From NCBI GenBank assembly GCA_018524345.1, contig JADQAZ010000002.1, positions 930,001 through 994,000 on the forward strand: a stretch of DNA of 64,000 bases. Reading direction: 5' to 3'. Shown piece after piece: positions 41,670 to 50,472 of the stretch (position 1 is its first letter; every line of letters starts with the position of its first letter). Below the pieces are notes generated by a model. It was not told the origin of the DNA and did no database searches. It saw nothing but the letters and a program-made list of their open reading frames with translations. Source of the stretch: Harenicola maris. Its GTDB lineage: Bacteria; Pseudomonadota; Alphaproteobacteria; Rhodobacterales; Rhodobacteraceae. The position numbers were made by a program, and so were the translations under genes.

Positions 41670-42854
41670 ATGCAAGAACTGAAACGGTCAACTATTCCAC
41701 GAGTTGGCATTTTAACCTACCATTTTTCAGATAACTACGGGGCTTGCCTGCAGGCATACGGTCTCCGTCAATGGCTGTTGAAAAACGGGGCTGAGGCCGA
41801 GTTCATCAACTACGTTCCGCGCCATGTCGAAGCTGGGGGAAGGTTGCAGTCTCCATTCTCAAAGACCGGCTTGAAAGCTAATTTAAAGGTTGCCTTTCTT
41901 TGGCTGTCTCGCCTGAAGCAGGATGTCTTTGGAAATGCAGATCAGCGGGACATGTTCAAAACATTCCAAGAGGAAACACTAGGGGTTACTGGCGAGCGCT
42001 TGACTACGGCAGAGGCGGTGCAGGGCTACTTAGGTGGAAAAGGTGCGCATCTTGATATGCTCGTTTGCGGAAGCGACCAGATATGGGCCGCTTCGCTGCA
42101 GAATGGAATTGATCCTGTATACTATCTCAGTTTTCCAGATGGATCACCCAAGGCACGTCGTATTTCCTATGCCCCGAGCTTTGGTCGGGCTGGTTTGGAT
42201 CCGGTCCATCACAATGAAGTAAGTGGTTACCTTTCGGCCTTTGAAGGGTTGTCGGCTCGAGAAAAAAGCGGGGTTAAGTTGGTTCATGATTTAACCGGTC
42301 GAGAGGCGGCATGGGTCCCTGATCCCACAATTTTGCTTGGAGATTTCAGCGAATTTTTGGAAGAGCATGAGGCGGAGGTGCAGGGAGATCATGTTTTTTG
42401 CTATGGTCTTCGTACTGCTAGCGGCATCCGGGAGGCTGCTGAGGCAGCCGGAAAGTTCACAGGGTCACCGGTACTTTCGCCCTTCAATCCTCATCGCCGT
42501 TGGCGTGAAGTCGGTACAACGATCTACCCTTCTCCTGCGCAGTGGGTCACTTATTTGGCGAAGTCAAAGTTTGTGGTGACCAACTCATTTCATGGGACTG
42601 TTTTTTCGATCTTGTTCCGCAAACCCTTCATCACGGTTGAGCTTCCCGGAGCAAGGTCAGAGCTGAATGAAAGATCGCGAAGCTTGTTGAATGCCCTTGG
42701 TTTGGAAGAAAGATTGGTCAATGGGACTGATGCTGCGCAGGTACAAGAGATGCTGAACCGCCCAATCGATTGGAACGAAGTTTCGCCTAGGCTAGAGGCG
42801 ATGCAGAAAGCGGGCCGAATGTATTTGAAAAATGAGCTATTGGCCGTTTCATGA
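41670..42854 (+). CDS. polysaccharide pyruvyl transferase family protein
   Basis: The 394-residue protein belongs to the PS_pyruv_trans family, which adds ketal-linked pyruvate from phosphoenolpyruvate to exopolysaccharide sugars. Seen: an N-terminal VGILTYHFSDNYGACLQAYG segment, the VCGSDQIWAASLQNGIDPVYYL segment at about residue 130, and the C-terminal KFVVTNSFHGTVFSILFRKPF that carries the conserved His. GGAAG precedes the ATG. Its stop overlaps the next start (ATGA at 42851), beginning a short operon of polymer-decoration genes. Pyruvylation would add negative charge to the polymer. Confidence 0.9.
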   Translation: MQELKRSTIPRVGILTYHFSDNYGACLQAYGLRQWLLKNGAEAEFINYVPRHVEAGGRLQSPFSKTGLKANLKVAFLWLSRLKQDVFGNADQRDMFKTFQEETLGVTGERLTTAEAVQGYLGGKGAHLDMLVCGSDQIWAASLQNGIDPVYYLSFPDGSPKARRISYAPSFGRAGLDPVHHNEVSGYLSAFEGLSAREKSGVKLVHDLTGREAAWVPDPTILLGDFSEFLEEHEAEVQGDHVFCYGLRTASGIREAAEAAGKFTGSPVLSPFNPHRRWREVGTTIYPSPAQWVTYLAKSKFVVTNSFHGTVFSILFRKPFITVELPGARSELNERSRSLLNALGLEERLVNGTDAAQVQEMLNRPIDWNEVSPRLEAMQKAGRMYLKNELLAVS

Positions 42855-43429
42855 CAGATATCCAAGAATTGAAATATGTGGATACAATTCCCAAAAGCCA
42901 AAAACTCAAACGTCAATTCTGGTGCCTAGTATATACTGTTGCCTTCCGACCCACACCACGTGGCCTGATGCATGGGTGGCGAAGAGCAATTCTGCGTATG
43001 TTTGGCGCTAAGATTGGGCAGGGATCAAAGATATCCCCCACTTGCTTTGTATGGGCGCCTTGGAACCTGGTGATGGGCGAGTTGTCCGTACTGGGAGACA
43101 ATGTGGATTGTTACACGATGAACAAGGTAACCATAGGATCAAAGGTCGCGGTTAGTCAGCGTAGTTTTCTATGCACTGGTACACATGATGTTCAGTCTCT
43201 TATGCGACCTCTAGTTACTTCACCTATCACGATCGCCGATCATACGTGGATTGCGGCTGAAGCTATGGTCATGCCTGGTTGTTCTATTGGTCCGGGAACA
43301 ATAGTAGGAGCGCGTAGTGTCGTTCGATCTGACCTTCCAGGCTGGAAAATTTGTGTGGGTGATCCTTGCCGTCCCGTCAAAGATCGGGAATTGAACGAAC
43401 AGTCAAAGTCGTATTTGAACCACTCCTAA
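42851..43429 (+). CDS. hexapeptide-repeat acetyltransferase (WcaF-like)
   Basis: The 192-residue protein is a left-handed beta-helix acyltransferase close to the putative colanic acid acetyltransferase WcaF. It has the MHGWRRAILRMFGAKIGQGS opening, hexapeptide turns in the middle, IADHTWIAAEAMVMPGCSIG with the catalytic-type segment, and the ending GDPCRPVKDRE. It overlaps the pyruvyl transferase gene (ATGA). It would O-acetylate a sugar of the exopolysaccharide. Confidence 0.9.
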   Translation: MTDIQELKYVDTIPKSQKLKRQFWCLVYTVAFRPTPRGLMHGWRRAILRMFGAKIGQGSKISPTCFVWAPWNLVMGELSVLGDNVDCYTMNKVTIGSKVAVSQRSFLCTGTHDVQSLMRPLVTSPITIADHTWIAAEAMVMPGCSIGPGTIVGARSVVRSDLPGWKICVGDPCRPVKDRELNEQSKSYLNHS

Positions 43430-43440
43430 GAAAGTCCAAG

Positions 43441-44454
43441 ATGTCTAGAATTGGCTCGATCATAGAGAATGCAAAGAAAGTCTCGATGTTTCTGTCTGAG
43501 TTTTTCTCTGACATGGCCGTTTACATGAGGTACTCCGGGGTCTCGCCGATGCAGGATGAAACTAAACGGCGGTATTATAAGATCTTGATTGAAGCCCATG
43601 CGTTGGAGAAGGGGCTCTCTTTACAGAACCCCAGGGCGCTTTTCGGACGGGATAAAATTGATTTCTTGATGAGAGAAGTCAAACGATATGACACCTCCTT
43701 TTCTGTGTTTCCTGTAGAAATGGTCATCGGAGCCTTCGAGACTTATATCAAAATGCACAAGGACCTTGGTGTGGCTAATGAAATGCTCGATGACATGGAG
43801 AAGTTTTGTTCGGAACAGTTGGCCGCTTTTGAACTCACGACCAGCGGAGGCCTGCGTCATTTTGAGACTGCTTATAAGAAATCTGATATGACACCCGCCA
43901 GCTTTTTGACTTCCCGGTTTTCAAATCGCGCGATGTCCAAGGAAAAATTGGGTGTCGATGCAATCTGCGAGGTGGTGAAGATAGCGCAAGCCGCGCCTTC
44001 GCAATGCAATAGGCAAGCATCTCAGGTACATTTTTTTCAAGATCAGGCCCAAATTGATGAGCTACTTCAACTTCAAGGTGGAGCAAATGGTTTTTCGCAA
44101 GACGTAGGAAACCTTTTTGTAATCTCTTGCGACCTATCGGCCTGGGGAGGGGCGCAACAGCGGAATCAAGTATTTGTGGATGGATCTTTGTTTTCAATGG
44201 CATTGATCTATGCTTTGCATGCCGCTGGAATCGCCGCTTGCCCGCTAAATCTAGCTGTCCGATCCAAAAAGGAGAAAACAATCAAGAGAGTGGCGGGCAT
44301 TCCGCAAGATCAAAGATTGATAATGATGATAGCGGCTGGAAAGGCCTTGGGGCAAGGCGGGTATAAAGCGGCGGCTTCGCCTCGGCGACCATCGGAAGAG
44401 GTTCTTCACATTCACTCACCGGCAGTGGAAATTACAACCGGCCCTGCGACTTGA
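43441..44454 (+). CDS. nitroreductase-like protein of the polysaccharide locus
   Basis: The 337-residue protein has a C-terminal nitroreductase fold (from about residue 150): TSRFSNRAMSKEKLGVDAIC, IAQAAPSQCNRQASQVHFF, and DGSLFSMALIYALHAAGIAACPLN, the FMN-binding pattern. An N-terminal helical region of about 130 residues is not part of the standard fold. Similar proteins occur beside pyruvyl transferases in bacterial polysaccharide clusters, but their reaction is unknown to me. It lies 12 nt after the acetyltransferase gene, last in this plus-strand operon, and overlaps the convergent glycosyltransferase gene by 23 bp. Confidence 0.8.
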   Translation: MSRIGSIIENAKKVSMFLSEFFSDMAVYMRYSGVSPMQDETKRRYYKILIEAHALEKGLSLQNPRALFGRDKIDFLMREVKRYDTSFSVFPVEMVIGAFETYIKMHKDLGVANEMLDDMEKFCSEQLAAFELTTSGGLRHFETAYKKSDMTPASFLTSRFSNRAMSKEKLGVDAICEVVKIAQAAPSQCNRQASQVHFFQDQAQIDELLQLQGGANGFSQDVGNLFVISCDLSAWGGAQQRNQVFVDGSLFSMALIYALHAAGIAACPLNLAVRSKKEKTIKRVAGIPQDQRLIMMIAAGKALGQGGYKAAASPRRPSEEVLHIHSPAVEITTGPAT

Positions 44455-45310
44455 GCCATTCAAAGTCAGACATTCCTGCCTTTGCTGCCTCTTGTTGGAT
44501 CTCGAAAATTTTCGCCTCAACCAAGGTGCGATACCAAAAGCCTTGCATGAAGTGGAAATAAAACCCCGCTTTTCCGTCTAGAAACCCGCGCCCAAGAATG
44601 TACCGATAGAAAAAATAAAAGCCCGCCCGTAGTGTCGTCGGAAGTCGACCATAGACTTGGGTCTTGAGCCATCTCTTCCGCTTTGCCGGGCCAGAAAGAC
44701 TAAGCTCTTGTGCATTTATTCCAGCTTCCGCTTCGATGCGCGACAGCGCCTCAAGCGTGGCATATCCGTTGTGCTTTTCAATCCACCAGCCAAGGTCGTT
44801 GAGGTTCTCATCTATAAGATCACCGCCCTCCAAAACTGCCACCTTGGGCTCATTCAGGACGATGTGCTCATCCATCCGCCGCTGTTCCATCCGGCCTTGT
44901 CCGCTGCGCCACAGCCGTAAAATTCTCAACGGATAAAAGAAACCATACCGGATCGGTCGGCCTAGAAATACGATCTGCCGCCTTAGGTAATACCCGTTAC
45001 AACCACTTGCCGGATCAAGCTCCTGTAGGGCCCTGCGAAGGCCTGCGTCCAGATACTCATCTGCATCAATTCGCAACGTCCAGTCCGAGGTCACCTCAAC
45101 CGTATCAAGCCCCCACTGAAACTGAGCCGCATGCCCGGGCCATTCGTTCTGGAAAATTTCTGCGCCCAAGGATCTGGCGATTTCGACAGTTCGGTCAGTG
45201 GAGAAACTATCGATCACACAAACCCTTTCAGCCACCCCCTCTAAAGATCGAATGCACTTTTCAATATGAATTTCTTCATTGTAAGCAAGGATCAGTGCGG
45301 TAATATGCAT
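44432..45310 (-). CDS. family 2 glycosyltransferase
   Basis: The 292-residue protein is a GT-A fold inverting glycosyltransferase: ITALILAYNEEIHIEKCIRS opens it, followed by VCVIDSFSTDRTVEIAR, the nucleotide-binding metal motif LRIDADEYLDA, and a C-terminal helical part. It resembles WaaE/KdtX-type enzymes that add sugars to core or exopolysaccharide. It is convergent with the nitroreductase-like gene, and the two 3' ends overlap by 23 bp. Confidence 0.9.
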   Translation of the reverse strand: MHITALILAYNEEIHIEKCIRSLEGVAERVCVIDSFSTDRTVEIARSLGAEIFQNEWPGHAAQFQWGLDTVEVTSDWTLRIDADEYLDAGLRRALQELDPASGCNGYYLRRQIVFLGRPIRYGFFYPLRILRLWRSGQGRMEQRRMDEHIVLNEPKVAVLEGGDLIDENLNDLGWWIEKHNGYATLEALSRIEAEAGINAQELSLSGPAKRKRWLKTQVYGRLPTTLRAGFYFFYRYILGRGFLDGKAGFYFHFMQGFWYRTLVEAKIFEIQQEAAKAGMSDFEWLKSQGRL

Positions 45311-45524
45311 TTTGTGGACCTTTTCTCGAAAGAGCTTCGATCAATTTATTAAGTGAGTTTCTCGCACCAGATGATTACAGGTTGGGTTTAAGTAATAAGA
45401 CCAGAGATGTTCTTTGTCGCGGCGGAGGTTCGTCTTTGAGTGATTTTGCCAACATGCTTAAGAGGATAAGGGCGACATAGTAACAGATTTTCGATTACAG
45501 TGTGACTATGCCTATACGATTTAC
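45311..45524. other. intergenic region between glycosyltransferase and flippase genes
   Basis: This 214-bp AT-rich stretch separates two minus-strand genes and should hold the glycosyltransferase promoter. I see no gene, and no hairpin strong enough to call. Confidence 0.45.
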
Positions 45525-46808
45525 TCAATTTTTCATCAATGTACGTAAAAAAATCAAAGAATCTGCTACCAAAATGCAAACCAAAACTGGCATCAAGTTT
45601 TCTGGAGTGGCAAAGGGAGCAATGGCGCAAAATGTATACAATGCAAGAGCGGCGTAAGCATACTCTGATTGCCGGTTCACTGCGATTAGCCTAGTACCTA
45701 GGGTCGTCCAAAGAGCACAAATGCTGGCAGAAAGTCCTAAAACTATAAAATTCAGGTGTTTGCCCGTCATTTCGCCATGAGACATTAGATTGAGGAGTTC
45801 AGGCCCGTATAGTCCCAAGACTGCAGGGGCTGGAATCATTACGGCCAGCGTAAGGAGAATATTCAATTTCATTAACCTGGCTGTGAGCGCCTTGTTGTCT
45901 GTCACTTGCGCGCGCGTTAGTTCTGGCAAGCTGGCGCGGGTTACAAGGCCGGAGAGTTGTAAGGGAACGCGAGTTAGCATTCTTGTTGTAGCAAAAACAG
46001 CTGCTGTCGCAGGGCCGAAGACCCAGCCAATAGTGAGAACGACGCCCTGAAGGCCGAATGAATTGGCGACTGTTAGGGAAAGGGCCGCTAAGGAGGGGTT
46101 CAAAAGTTGGCGCAACTTATTTCTATCGGCGAACTTCCATCCAATGGTGCACCATGGTTCAAGCTGTTTCTGCACGGTGGCGTAGGCCAGTAGACTGACT
46201 GTACGTGCTACAAAAAATGTGGCTGCTGCTGTGGCGATTCCATAACCCAGACCAGTAACAACCAAAACGGCCGACGAGCACAAAAAGGTAAGCGTGTCTG
46301 TGAGAAGTGTGCCCAAGGCATATTTATGGGTGGCGTGGAAAACAATTTTCTGGATGTTGATTTGCAGTGTTATGAAGGCGGACCCGATAGTCAGGCAAAT
46401 CGCGATGAAAACATCCGCCTTCTCAAATGGGCCAATAGTGGTCGAACCGGACCTCATCATCCACAGGATGGCCCCCAAAATGCAGAGTCCAGCGACGAGG
46501 ACTGTGCTTGCCGTCAAAAAACACCATACAGCTTGATAGGCTCTCAAAGCGGCGTGTTTGTCGCCTCGCGCCACCGCGCTGGTGATATCTACGGCTGCCG
46601 CTGTGCCCAAGCCAAAGTCCGATAGCGCCAGGTAGGTCGGGATGGTCGAAATCATAAGCCAAACACCAAACCCATCTGCACCCCAAGCGGCGGTCATTAC
46701 GGGAACGGAGACAAGCTGAATAATCAGGACCCAGATTTTCCCCAAAAGGTTGGCACCAGTCCCTTGCGCCAATCGTTTGACGAGTTGTGATGACATGGTC
46801 ATCGACAT
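45525..46808 (-). CDS. Wzx-type polysaccharide flippase
   Basis: The 427-residue protein has 12 or more membrane helices and the MOP-superfamily flippase pattern: an N-terminal GTGANLLGKIWVLIIQLVSV helix and WGADGFGVWLMISTIPTYLA. Flippases move lipid-linked repeat units across the inner membrane. Several Met codons (46808, 46802, 46796) could start translation; 46808 has AGAGG at a workable distance. It lies 19 nt after the wcaI-like gene and is probably cotranscribed with it. Confidence 0.88.
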   Translation of the reverse strand: MSMTMSSQLVKRLAQGTGANLLGKIWVLIIQLVSVPVMTAAWGADGFGVWLMISTIPTYLALSDFGLGTAAAVDITSAVARGDKHAALRAYQAVWCFLTASTVLVAGLCILGAILWMMRSGSTTIGPFEKADVFIAICLTIGSAFITLQINIQKIVFHATHKYALGTLLTDTLTFLCSSAVLVVTGLGYGIATAAATFFVARTVSLLAYATVQKQLEPWCTIGWKFADRNKLRQLLNPSLAALSLTVANSFGLQGVVLTIGWVFGPATAAVFATTRMLTRVPLQLSGLVTRASLPELTRAQVTDNKALTARLMKLNILLTLAVMIPAPAVLGLYGPELLNLMSHGEMTGKHLNFIVLGLSASICALWTTLGTRLIAVNRQSEYAYAALALYTFCAIAPFATPENLMPVLVCILVADSLIFLRTLMKN

Positions 46809-46827
46809 TTTTTGCAGGCCTCTTTCG

Positions 46828-48081
46828 CTATTCACTTCCGGTGTCGCGCCCAAACCTGTTGTCGGTCACTTCCTTCGCACGCTCGACGAACCGGTCGATA
46901 ATAGCGGACTTATTCCATCGCTCCAATGCCCGTTCGCGGGCTGTTTTGCCCATGCCGTTGCGCGCATCCGGGTCTGTCAGGAGCTCGGTGATTGCGGTGG
47001 CAAAGGCCTGGGCATCGCCGGGTGGGCATATGGTTCCTGCGCCCAGGACTTCCTTTGCCAGGGCGGTGCCGGGATCTACTGTGGCGACAACCGGTCGCCC
47101 GGAGGCGAGCATATTGGTGAGTTTTGAGGGCAATAACAGGTCCGAGACGCCCGCAATCTGGGGAAGTAGGTGAATGTCGGCCATGCCGAGCGTTTCGGAG
47201 AAGACCTCTAACGGTTGCAGGGGGAAGAACCGAATGTTCGTCAGGTCTTGCGACATTTCCTTCAACTCGTCCAGGAAGGGACCCTCGCCGCAAATCACAA
47301 AGGTCAAATCGTCACGATCCTGGAGCAAGCGCGCGGCTTGAGGTATGATCTCAAGCCCTTGTTTCGCGGCGACATTCCCCGAGTAAAGGGCGATGTTCCG
47401 GGTCGTAATACCAAGGTTTTCGCGTTGTGGGCTTGGGGCGTCCAAGACTTTGACCTTGTCCAGATTGGCCCAGTTTCGGAACTCGAAGGTTTGGCTTTCG
47501 GGCATCCCCTTTTCAACCAGCTTGCGCACCATAGGTTCGGAGATCGAGCTGGCCATGTCGCAACGCCGGAAAATCCATCTTTCGAATGCTCTTGCGGCGC
47601 GGCCAAGGCGACCAGTTTCCGATATAGCTTTGGTCGCAAAGGCAGCTTCTACCTCGAAATCCTGCACATGAATCCAGAGTTTGGCGCCGCAAAGGCGTGC
47701 GGCGATCCACCCCGTGAGGGCCGACACAAGGGATGGGGCGGGGACGAAGACGATGTCTGGGCGTCTGGTGGCCGCCCGCCAAATCATCGGAAAGAACGAA
47801 GTGGCCGCGAAGGTGGCGTAGTGAAGGAGCCGCGATCTTCCGGTCGGTTTTTGCGGCACATAAAGTGGGCAATGAACCACGTCCACCCCGTTGCGTTTCT
47901 CCCGGCGGTACCAATATTTGGGCCAGCCCTGCATGACGCGCCAATCCGGAAAGTAGGGCTGTGCCGTGACGACATTCACTTCGTGACCGCGACGCAGAAG
48001 GTCCTCTGCCAGATCTGTGGTGTAAACTGCGGTGGAGATCATCTCGGGGGCGTAGTTAATCCCCAATATTTGAAATTTCAT
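46828..48081 (-). CDS. family 4 glycosyltransferase (WcaI-like)
   Basis: The 417-residue enzyme is a GT-B glycosyltransferase resembling colanic acid transferase WcaI: it starts KFQILGINYAPEMISTAVYT, has the VVTAQPYFPDWRV segment, a central IALYSGNVAAKQGLE turn, and the donor-binding GVSDLLLPSKLTNMLASGRP. Cytoplasmic and membrane-associated action is expected. The start at 48081 follows family similarity; a 4-residue upstream extension is possible. It lies between the priming transferase and flippase genes, all on one strand. Confidence 0.92.
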   Translation of the reverse strand: MKFQILGINYAPEMISTAVYTTDLAEDLLRRGHEVNVVTAQPYFPDWRVMQGWPKYWYRREKRNGVDVVHCPLYVPQKPTGRSRLLHYATFAATSFFPMIWRAATRRPDIVFVPAPSLVSALTGWIAARLCGAKLWIHVQDFEVEAAFATKAISETGRLGRAARAFERWIFRRCDMASSISEPMVRKLVEKGMPESQTFEFRNWANLDKVKVLDAPSPQRENLGITTRNIALYSGNVAAKQGLEIIPQAARLLQDRDDLTFVICGEGPFLDELKEMSQDLTNIRFFPLQPLEVFSETLGMADIHLLPQIAGVSDLLLPSKLTNMLASGRPVVATVDPGTALAKEVLGAGTICPPGDAQAFATAITELLTDPDARNGMGKTARERALERWNKSAIIDRFVERAKEVTDNRFGRDTGSE

Positions 48082-48181
48082 GGACCGCCTCAATTTCTAC
48101 TTTCGGCACAGAACTTGATACCCAAGGGCAAGACGGCTGCCGATCGCTTTTGGTCGGTATCTTGCGAGGCTGCTTGTGCCT

Positions 48182-48874
48182 CTACCGGCCGGACATCCGC
48201 AAAAGCACCTGCGCGGTGCGCCCCAACAGGCGTAGATCTTCCGAAAGGCTCATGTTCTGGCTGTAAAGGCGATCATAGGCAATTCTGGAAAGGAAGGAGG
48301 TATCGCCGCGTCCTTCGACCTGCCAGTTGCCGGTAATACCGGGCTGCATGGAGAAATAGTGTCGTCCGCCGCCTGCCTGATAGATCTCGGTCTGGCTGAC
48401 CATGAAGGGCCGGGGGCCAACGAGGCTCATGTCGCCGCGCAGAACGTTCAAAAACTGCGGCAGCTCATCGATGCTGGTCTTGCGCAGGAAGGCACCCCAC
48501 CGGTTGATTCGGGGATCGTTCTGCAGTTTTTGGAACTGTTCCCATTCTTCGGCGATCTTCGGGTCGGAGGCGCACAACTCTTGGAGGACTTCCTCAGCGT
48601 TGATGACCATTGAGCGCACTTTGAAGCAACGAAAGACCCTGCCGTTTTTACCCACTCGATCCTGCGCAAAGAACACTTGCCCGCCAGAAAACTGACCCAC
48701 AACCCAAACCACTGAAAGAATTAGAAAAACTAAGGGTAAAGCCAGGAGTGATAGGATGATGTCTATACTTCTTTTTCCGATAGAGCGATAAAATTTATTA
48801 CCATTTAGCGAAACAGATGAGGGTGCAAGAGAGGTGTTTTGCACTGTCGTTCCTATGATGTCTCGAAATGCCAT
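48182..48874 (-). CDS. priming sugar-phosphate transferase (exopolysaccharide initiation)
   Basis: The 230-residue protein is a polyprenyl-phosphate sugar-1-phosphate transferase of the ExoY/WcaJ C-terminal type, which starts repeat-unit assembly by attaching the first sugar to undecaprenyl phosphate. Seen: one membrane helix (IILSLLALPLVFLILSVVWV), VFFAQDRVGKNGRVFRCFKV, LRKTSIDELPQFLNVLRGDM, SLVGPRPF and QPGITGNWQVEGRG, all hallmarks of the family. It is upstream of the wcaI-like gene. The 305-bp leader holds a 13-bp inverted repeat. Confidence 0.94.
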   Translation of the reverse strand: MAFRDIIGTTVQNTSLAPSSVSLNGNKFYRSIGKRSIDIILSLLALPLVFLILSVVWVVGQFSGGQVFFAQDRVGKNGRVFRCFKVRSMVINAEEVLQELCASDPKIAEEWEQFQKLQNDPRINRWGAFLRKTSIDELPQFLNVLRGDMSLVGPRPFMVSQTEIYQAGGGRHYFSMQPGITGNWQVEGRGDTSFLSRIAYDRLYSQNMSLSEDLRLLGRTAQVLLRMSGR

Positions 48875-49179
48875 GCGTCCTCAATTCGGTGATTAAATAC
48901 TGAATAAAATCTAGGCAACTTTTCGCCTTAAACGGGAAGTAGTGCAACGAGAATAACTCGGCTATCCAGTTTTTTTGAGCTGAAATGAGAGAAATTTCAC
49001 AGGGCGCGCGCGTATAGTAACATTCTGCTTTTGTGTCGTGCCAAACAGTGACTTTTTGGGCGGAATTGAATCGTCTGTCGCCACTTTCCATGGGGGAAAC
49101 GACAGACGATTCGTGTTATTTATTAACAAACTCTTAATTTGTCGAATTTGCCAAAGGGTCAGGCAATTGGCTTATGAGG
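48875..49179. promoter_or_regulatory. leader region of the priming transferase gene
   Basis: No gene is visible in these 305 bases. They contain a perfect 13-bp inverted repeat (49068-49080 and 49100-49112) and AT-rich DNA around 49110-49150. The promoter for the minus-strand polysaccharide genes most likely lies here. Confidence 0.45.
49068..49112. repeat. perfect 13-bp inverted repeat, 19-nt spacer
   Basis: GAATCGTCTGTCG and its exact complement surround CCACTTTCCATGGGGGAAA, which itself contains a partial dyad. It lies 68 nt after the stop of the minus-strand secreted protein gene and about 190 nt before the priming transferase start. No T run follows on the minus strand, so either a regulator site or an unusual terminator is possible. 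Confidence 0.75.
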
Positions 49180-49665
49180 TTAACAGGATTTAACTCCCAT
49201 CTGAATAAGCTCACGCCCGCGGATATAGTATAGGTTCTTGGTCCTGTAGCGCCCTTCCTCAAGATACCAACGGCGGAGTGGCTCCGGGTAATGCGCCGCA
49301 ATCATACGCGAGGCATTTTCAAATAATACGGGCGTTAACTTTCTCCCAAAACTCGTGGGGCCGTGAAACCCGAACTTCGTTTTCTGCGATACGCAAACAT
49401 CGGGCAGGCCAAGATACATTGTGCAGGTCGAATAACAGATGCTGCCACGTATTTCGACCTGGGCATGCGTGTCGCGCAGGTGTCCCAATTCGCGCAGGCG
49501 GTTTTCCAACAAGCCCCCGCGATCATTCATAATAACATGCGGCCGAAATTGTTGTGCATCGGCGCGATCAGGCGCGGCCACGGCGCAAAGGCCGCAGGCG
49601 AGGAACGTCATCGCCTTGGCTAAGGTATTGAAATAAGGGCGAATTTGTCCATTGAACTTGAGCAT
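49180..49665 (-). CDS. secreted COG3904-like protein (ClpP/crotonase-like fold)
   Basis: The product of up to 161 residues has a leader (AMTFLACGLCAVAAP, ending near DAQQ) and a short domain with IRGSICYSTCTMYLGLPDVC followed by KTKFGFHGPTS. This matches the pattern of small periplasmic proteins of the COG3904 type, which resemble ClpP-class folds but usually lack the full catalytic triad. Three or four Cys may form disulfides. The start is uncertain (49665 or the Met at 49611). It lies among polysaccharide genes; a role in export or processing is only a guess. Confidence 0.6.
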   Translation of the reverse strand: MLKFNGQIRPYFNTLAKAMTFLACGLCAVAAPDRADAQQFRPHVIMNDRGGLLENRLRELGHLRDTHAQVEIRGSICYSTCTMYLGLPDVCVSQKTKFGFHGPTSFGRKLTPVLFENASRMIAAHYPEPLRRWYLEEGRYRTKNLYYIRGRELIQMGVKSC

Positions 49666-49935
49666 CGGGCACAGCCTCTCTGCGACCGCCCAAAATCTTG
49701 AGCAGCCTGAAGATTAAAAAAATGAAGCTGTATAGTCGTCGCCATCCGATCTGCGTTGGCTCGCTCAGATCAGGTCAATAGCGCAATTTCGAAGTACCGG
49801 TCCCACCCGACGTACATTCAACTCCTCGCAGGGATTGGGATAGGTGAAAGGCCCTAACGAAGTGTTTCCGCCAATGGGGCAAACACAAGAAACCCCGCTG
49901 TGAGCGAGGCCTTTGTTAATAGGATTTAAATCGAA
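49666..49935. other. intergenic region with a terminator for the small secreted gene
   Basis: This 270-bp region lies between two minus-strand genes. Its right part contains the terminator at 49880-49912; the left part should hold the promoter of the COG3904-like gene. No gene is visible. Confidence 0.45.
49880..49912 (-). terminator. terminator of the small Thr/Gly-rich protein gene
   Basis: On the minus strand CCTCGCT, loop CAC, AGCGGGG form a 7-bp stem (one wobble) followed by TTTCTTGTGTTT. It lies about 25 nt after the stop codon at 49936. Confidence 0.6.
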
Positions 49936-50277
49936 TTAATTCGTTGACGGCGTTGTTGTCGTTGCTGTTGTCGTCGTCGTTGTGGTCGATCCGCTGCCGC
50001 CCCCGCCACCAAGACCGGCCAAGAGGGCAAGAGCGCCGGCGCCACCAGCGATTGGCGCAAAGTTTGTAACAGGAAGGCCGCCACCGGCAATCAGTGCGAT
50101 GCAGGCCTCTGCATCGGAATTATTCGGGTCGTCACAAAATTCACCGAGGGTCGAGAGCTCCCCCGAAGGAAGTTGAATCTGCGTAGCACGGGTAAGGTTT
50201 TGTTCCTGAGCCTGCGCCATTGTGCCAGCACAGACCATTAGAAATACCAGTGAGAGTTTTTGAGAAAACATTTCCAT
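49936..50277 (-). CDS. small secreted Gly/Thr-rich protein beside the autokinase gene
   Basis: The 113-residue product begins with a signal peptide (LSLVFLMVCAGTMAQA) and has two Cys (EFCDDPN, EACIAL), then a hydrophobic Gly/Ala/Leu helix (GGAGALALLAGLGGG) and a Thr-repeat tail encoded by a GTT/GTC-like trinucleotide run at 49951-49988. The hydrophobic segment could insert in a membrane. It is divergent from the wzc-like gene. Small proteins of this kind occur in Rhodobacteraceae polysaccharide loci, but I know no function. The Met at 50271 is an alternative start. Confidence 0.65.
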   Translation of the reverse strand: MEMFSQKLSLVFLMVCAGTMAQAQEQNLTRATQIQLPSGELSTLGEFCDDPNNSDAEACIALIAGGGLPVTNFAPIAGGAGALALLAGLGGGGGSGSTTTTTTTATTTTPSTN

Positions 50278-50472
50278 CTCCGGACAATTCCTGCACAGCC
50301 ATAGCACGGGTGGTTTGTAGGGCAAATATCAAAAACAAGAAGAATGCCTAAAATGGGAGGTTTCTAAGGCAAAAGCATAAAAGTTGAGCGGTTTGCTTCT
50401 AAGTTTGATGACCTGAGCATTTCCAAAGTTGGTTAAAATGCTGTAAGTCGCGCGGACGTGAAGGAGAATTCT

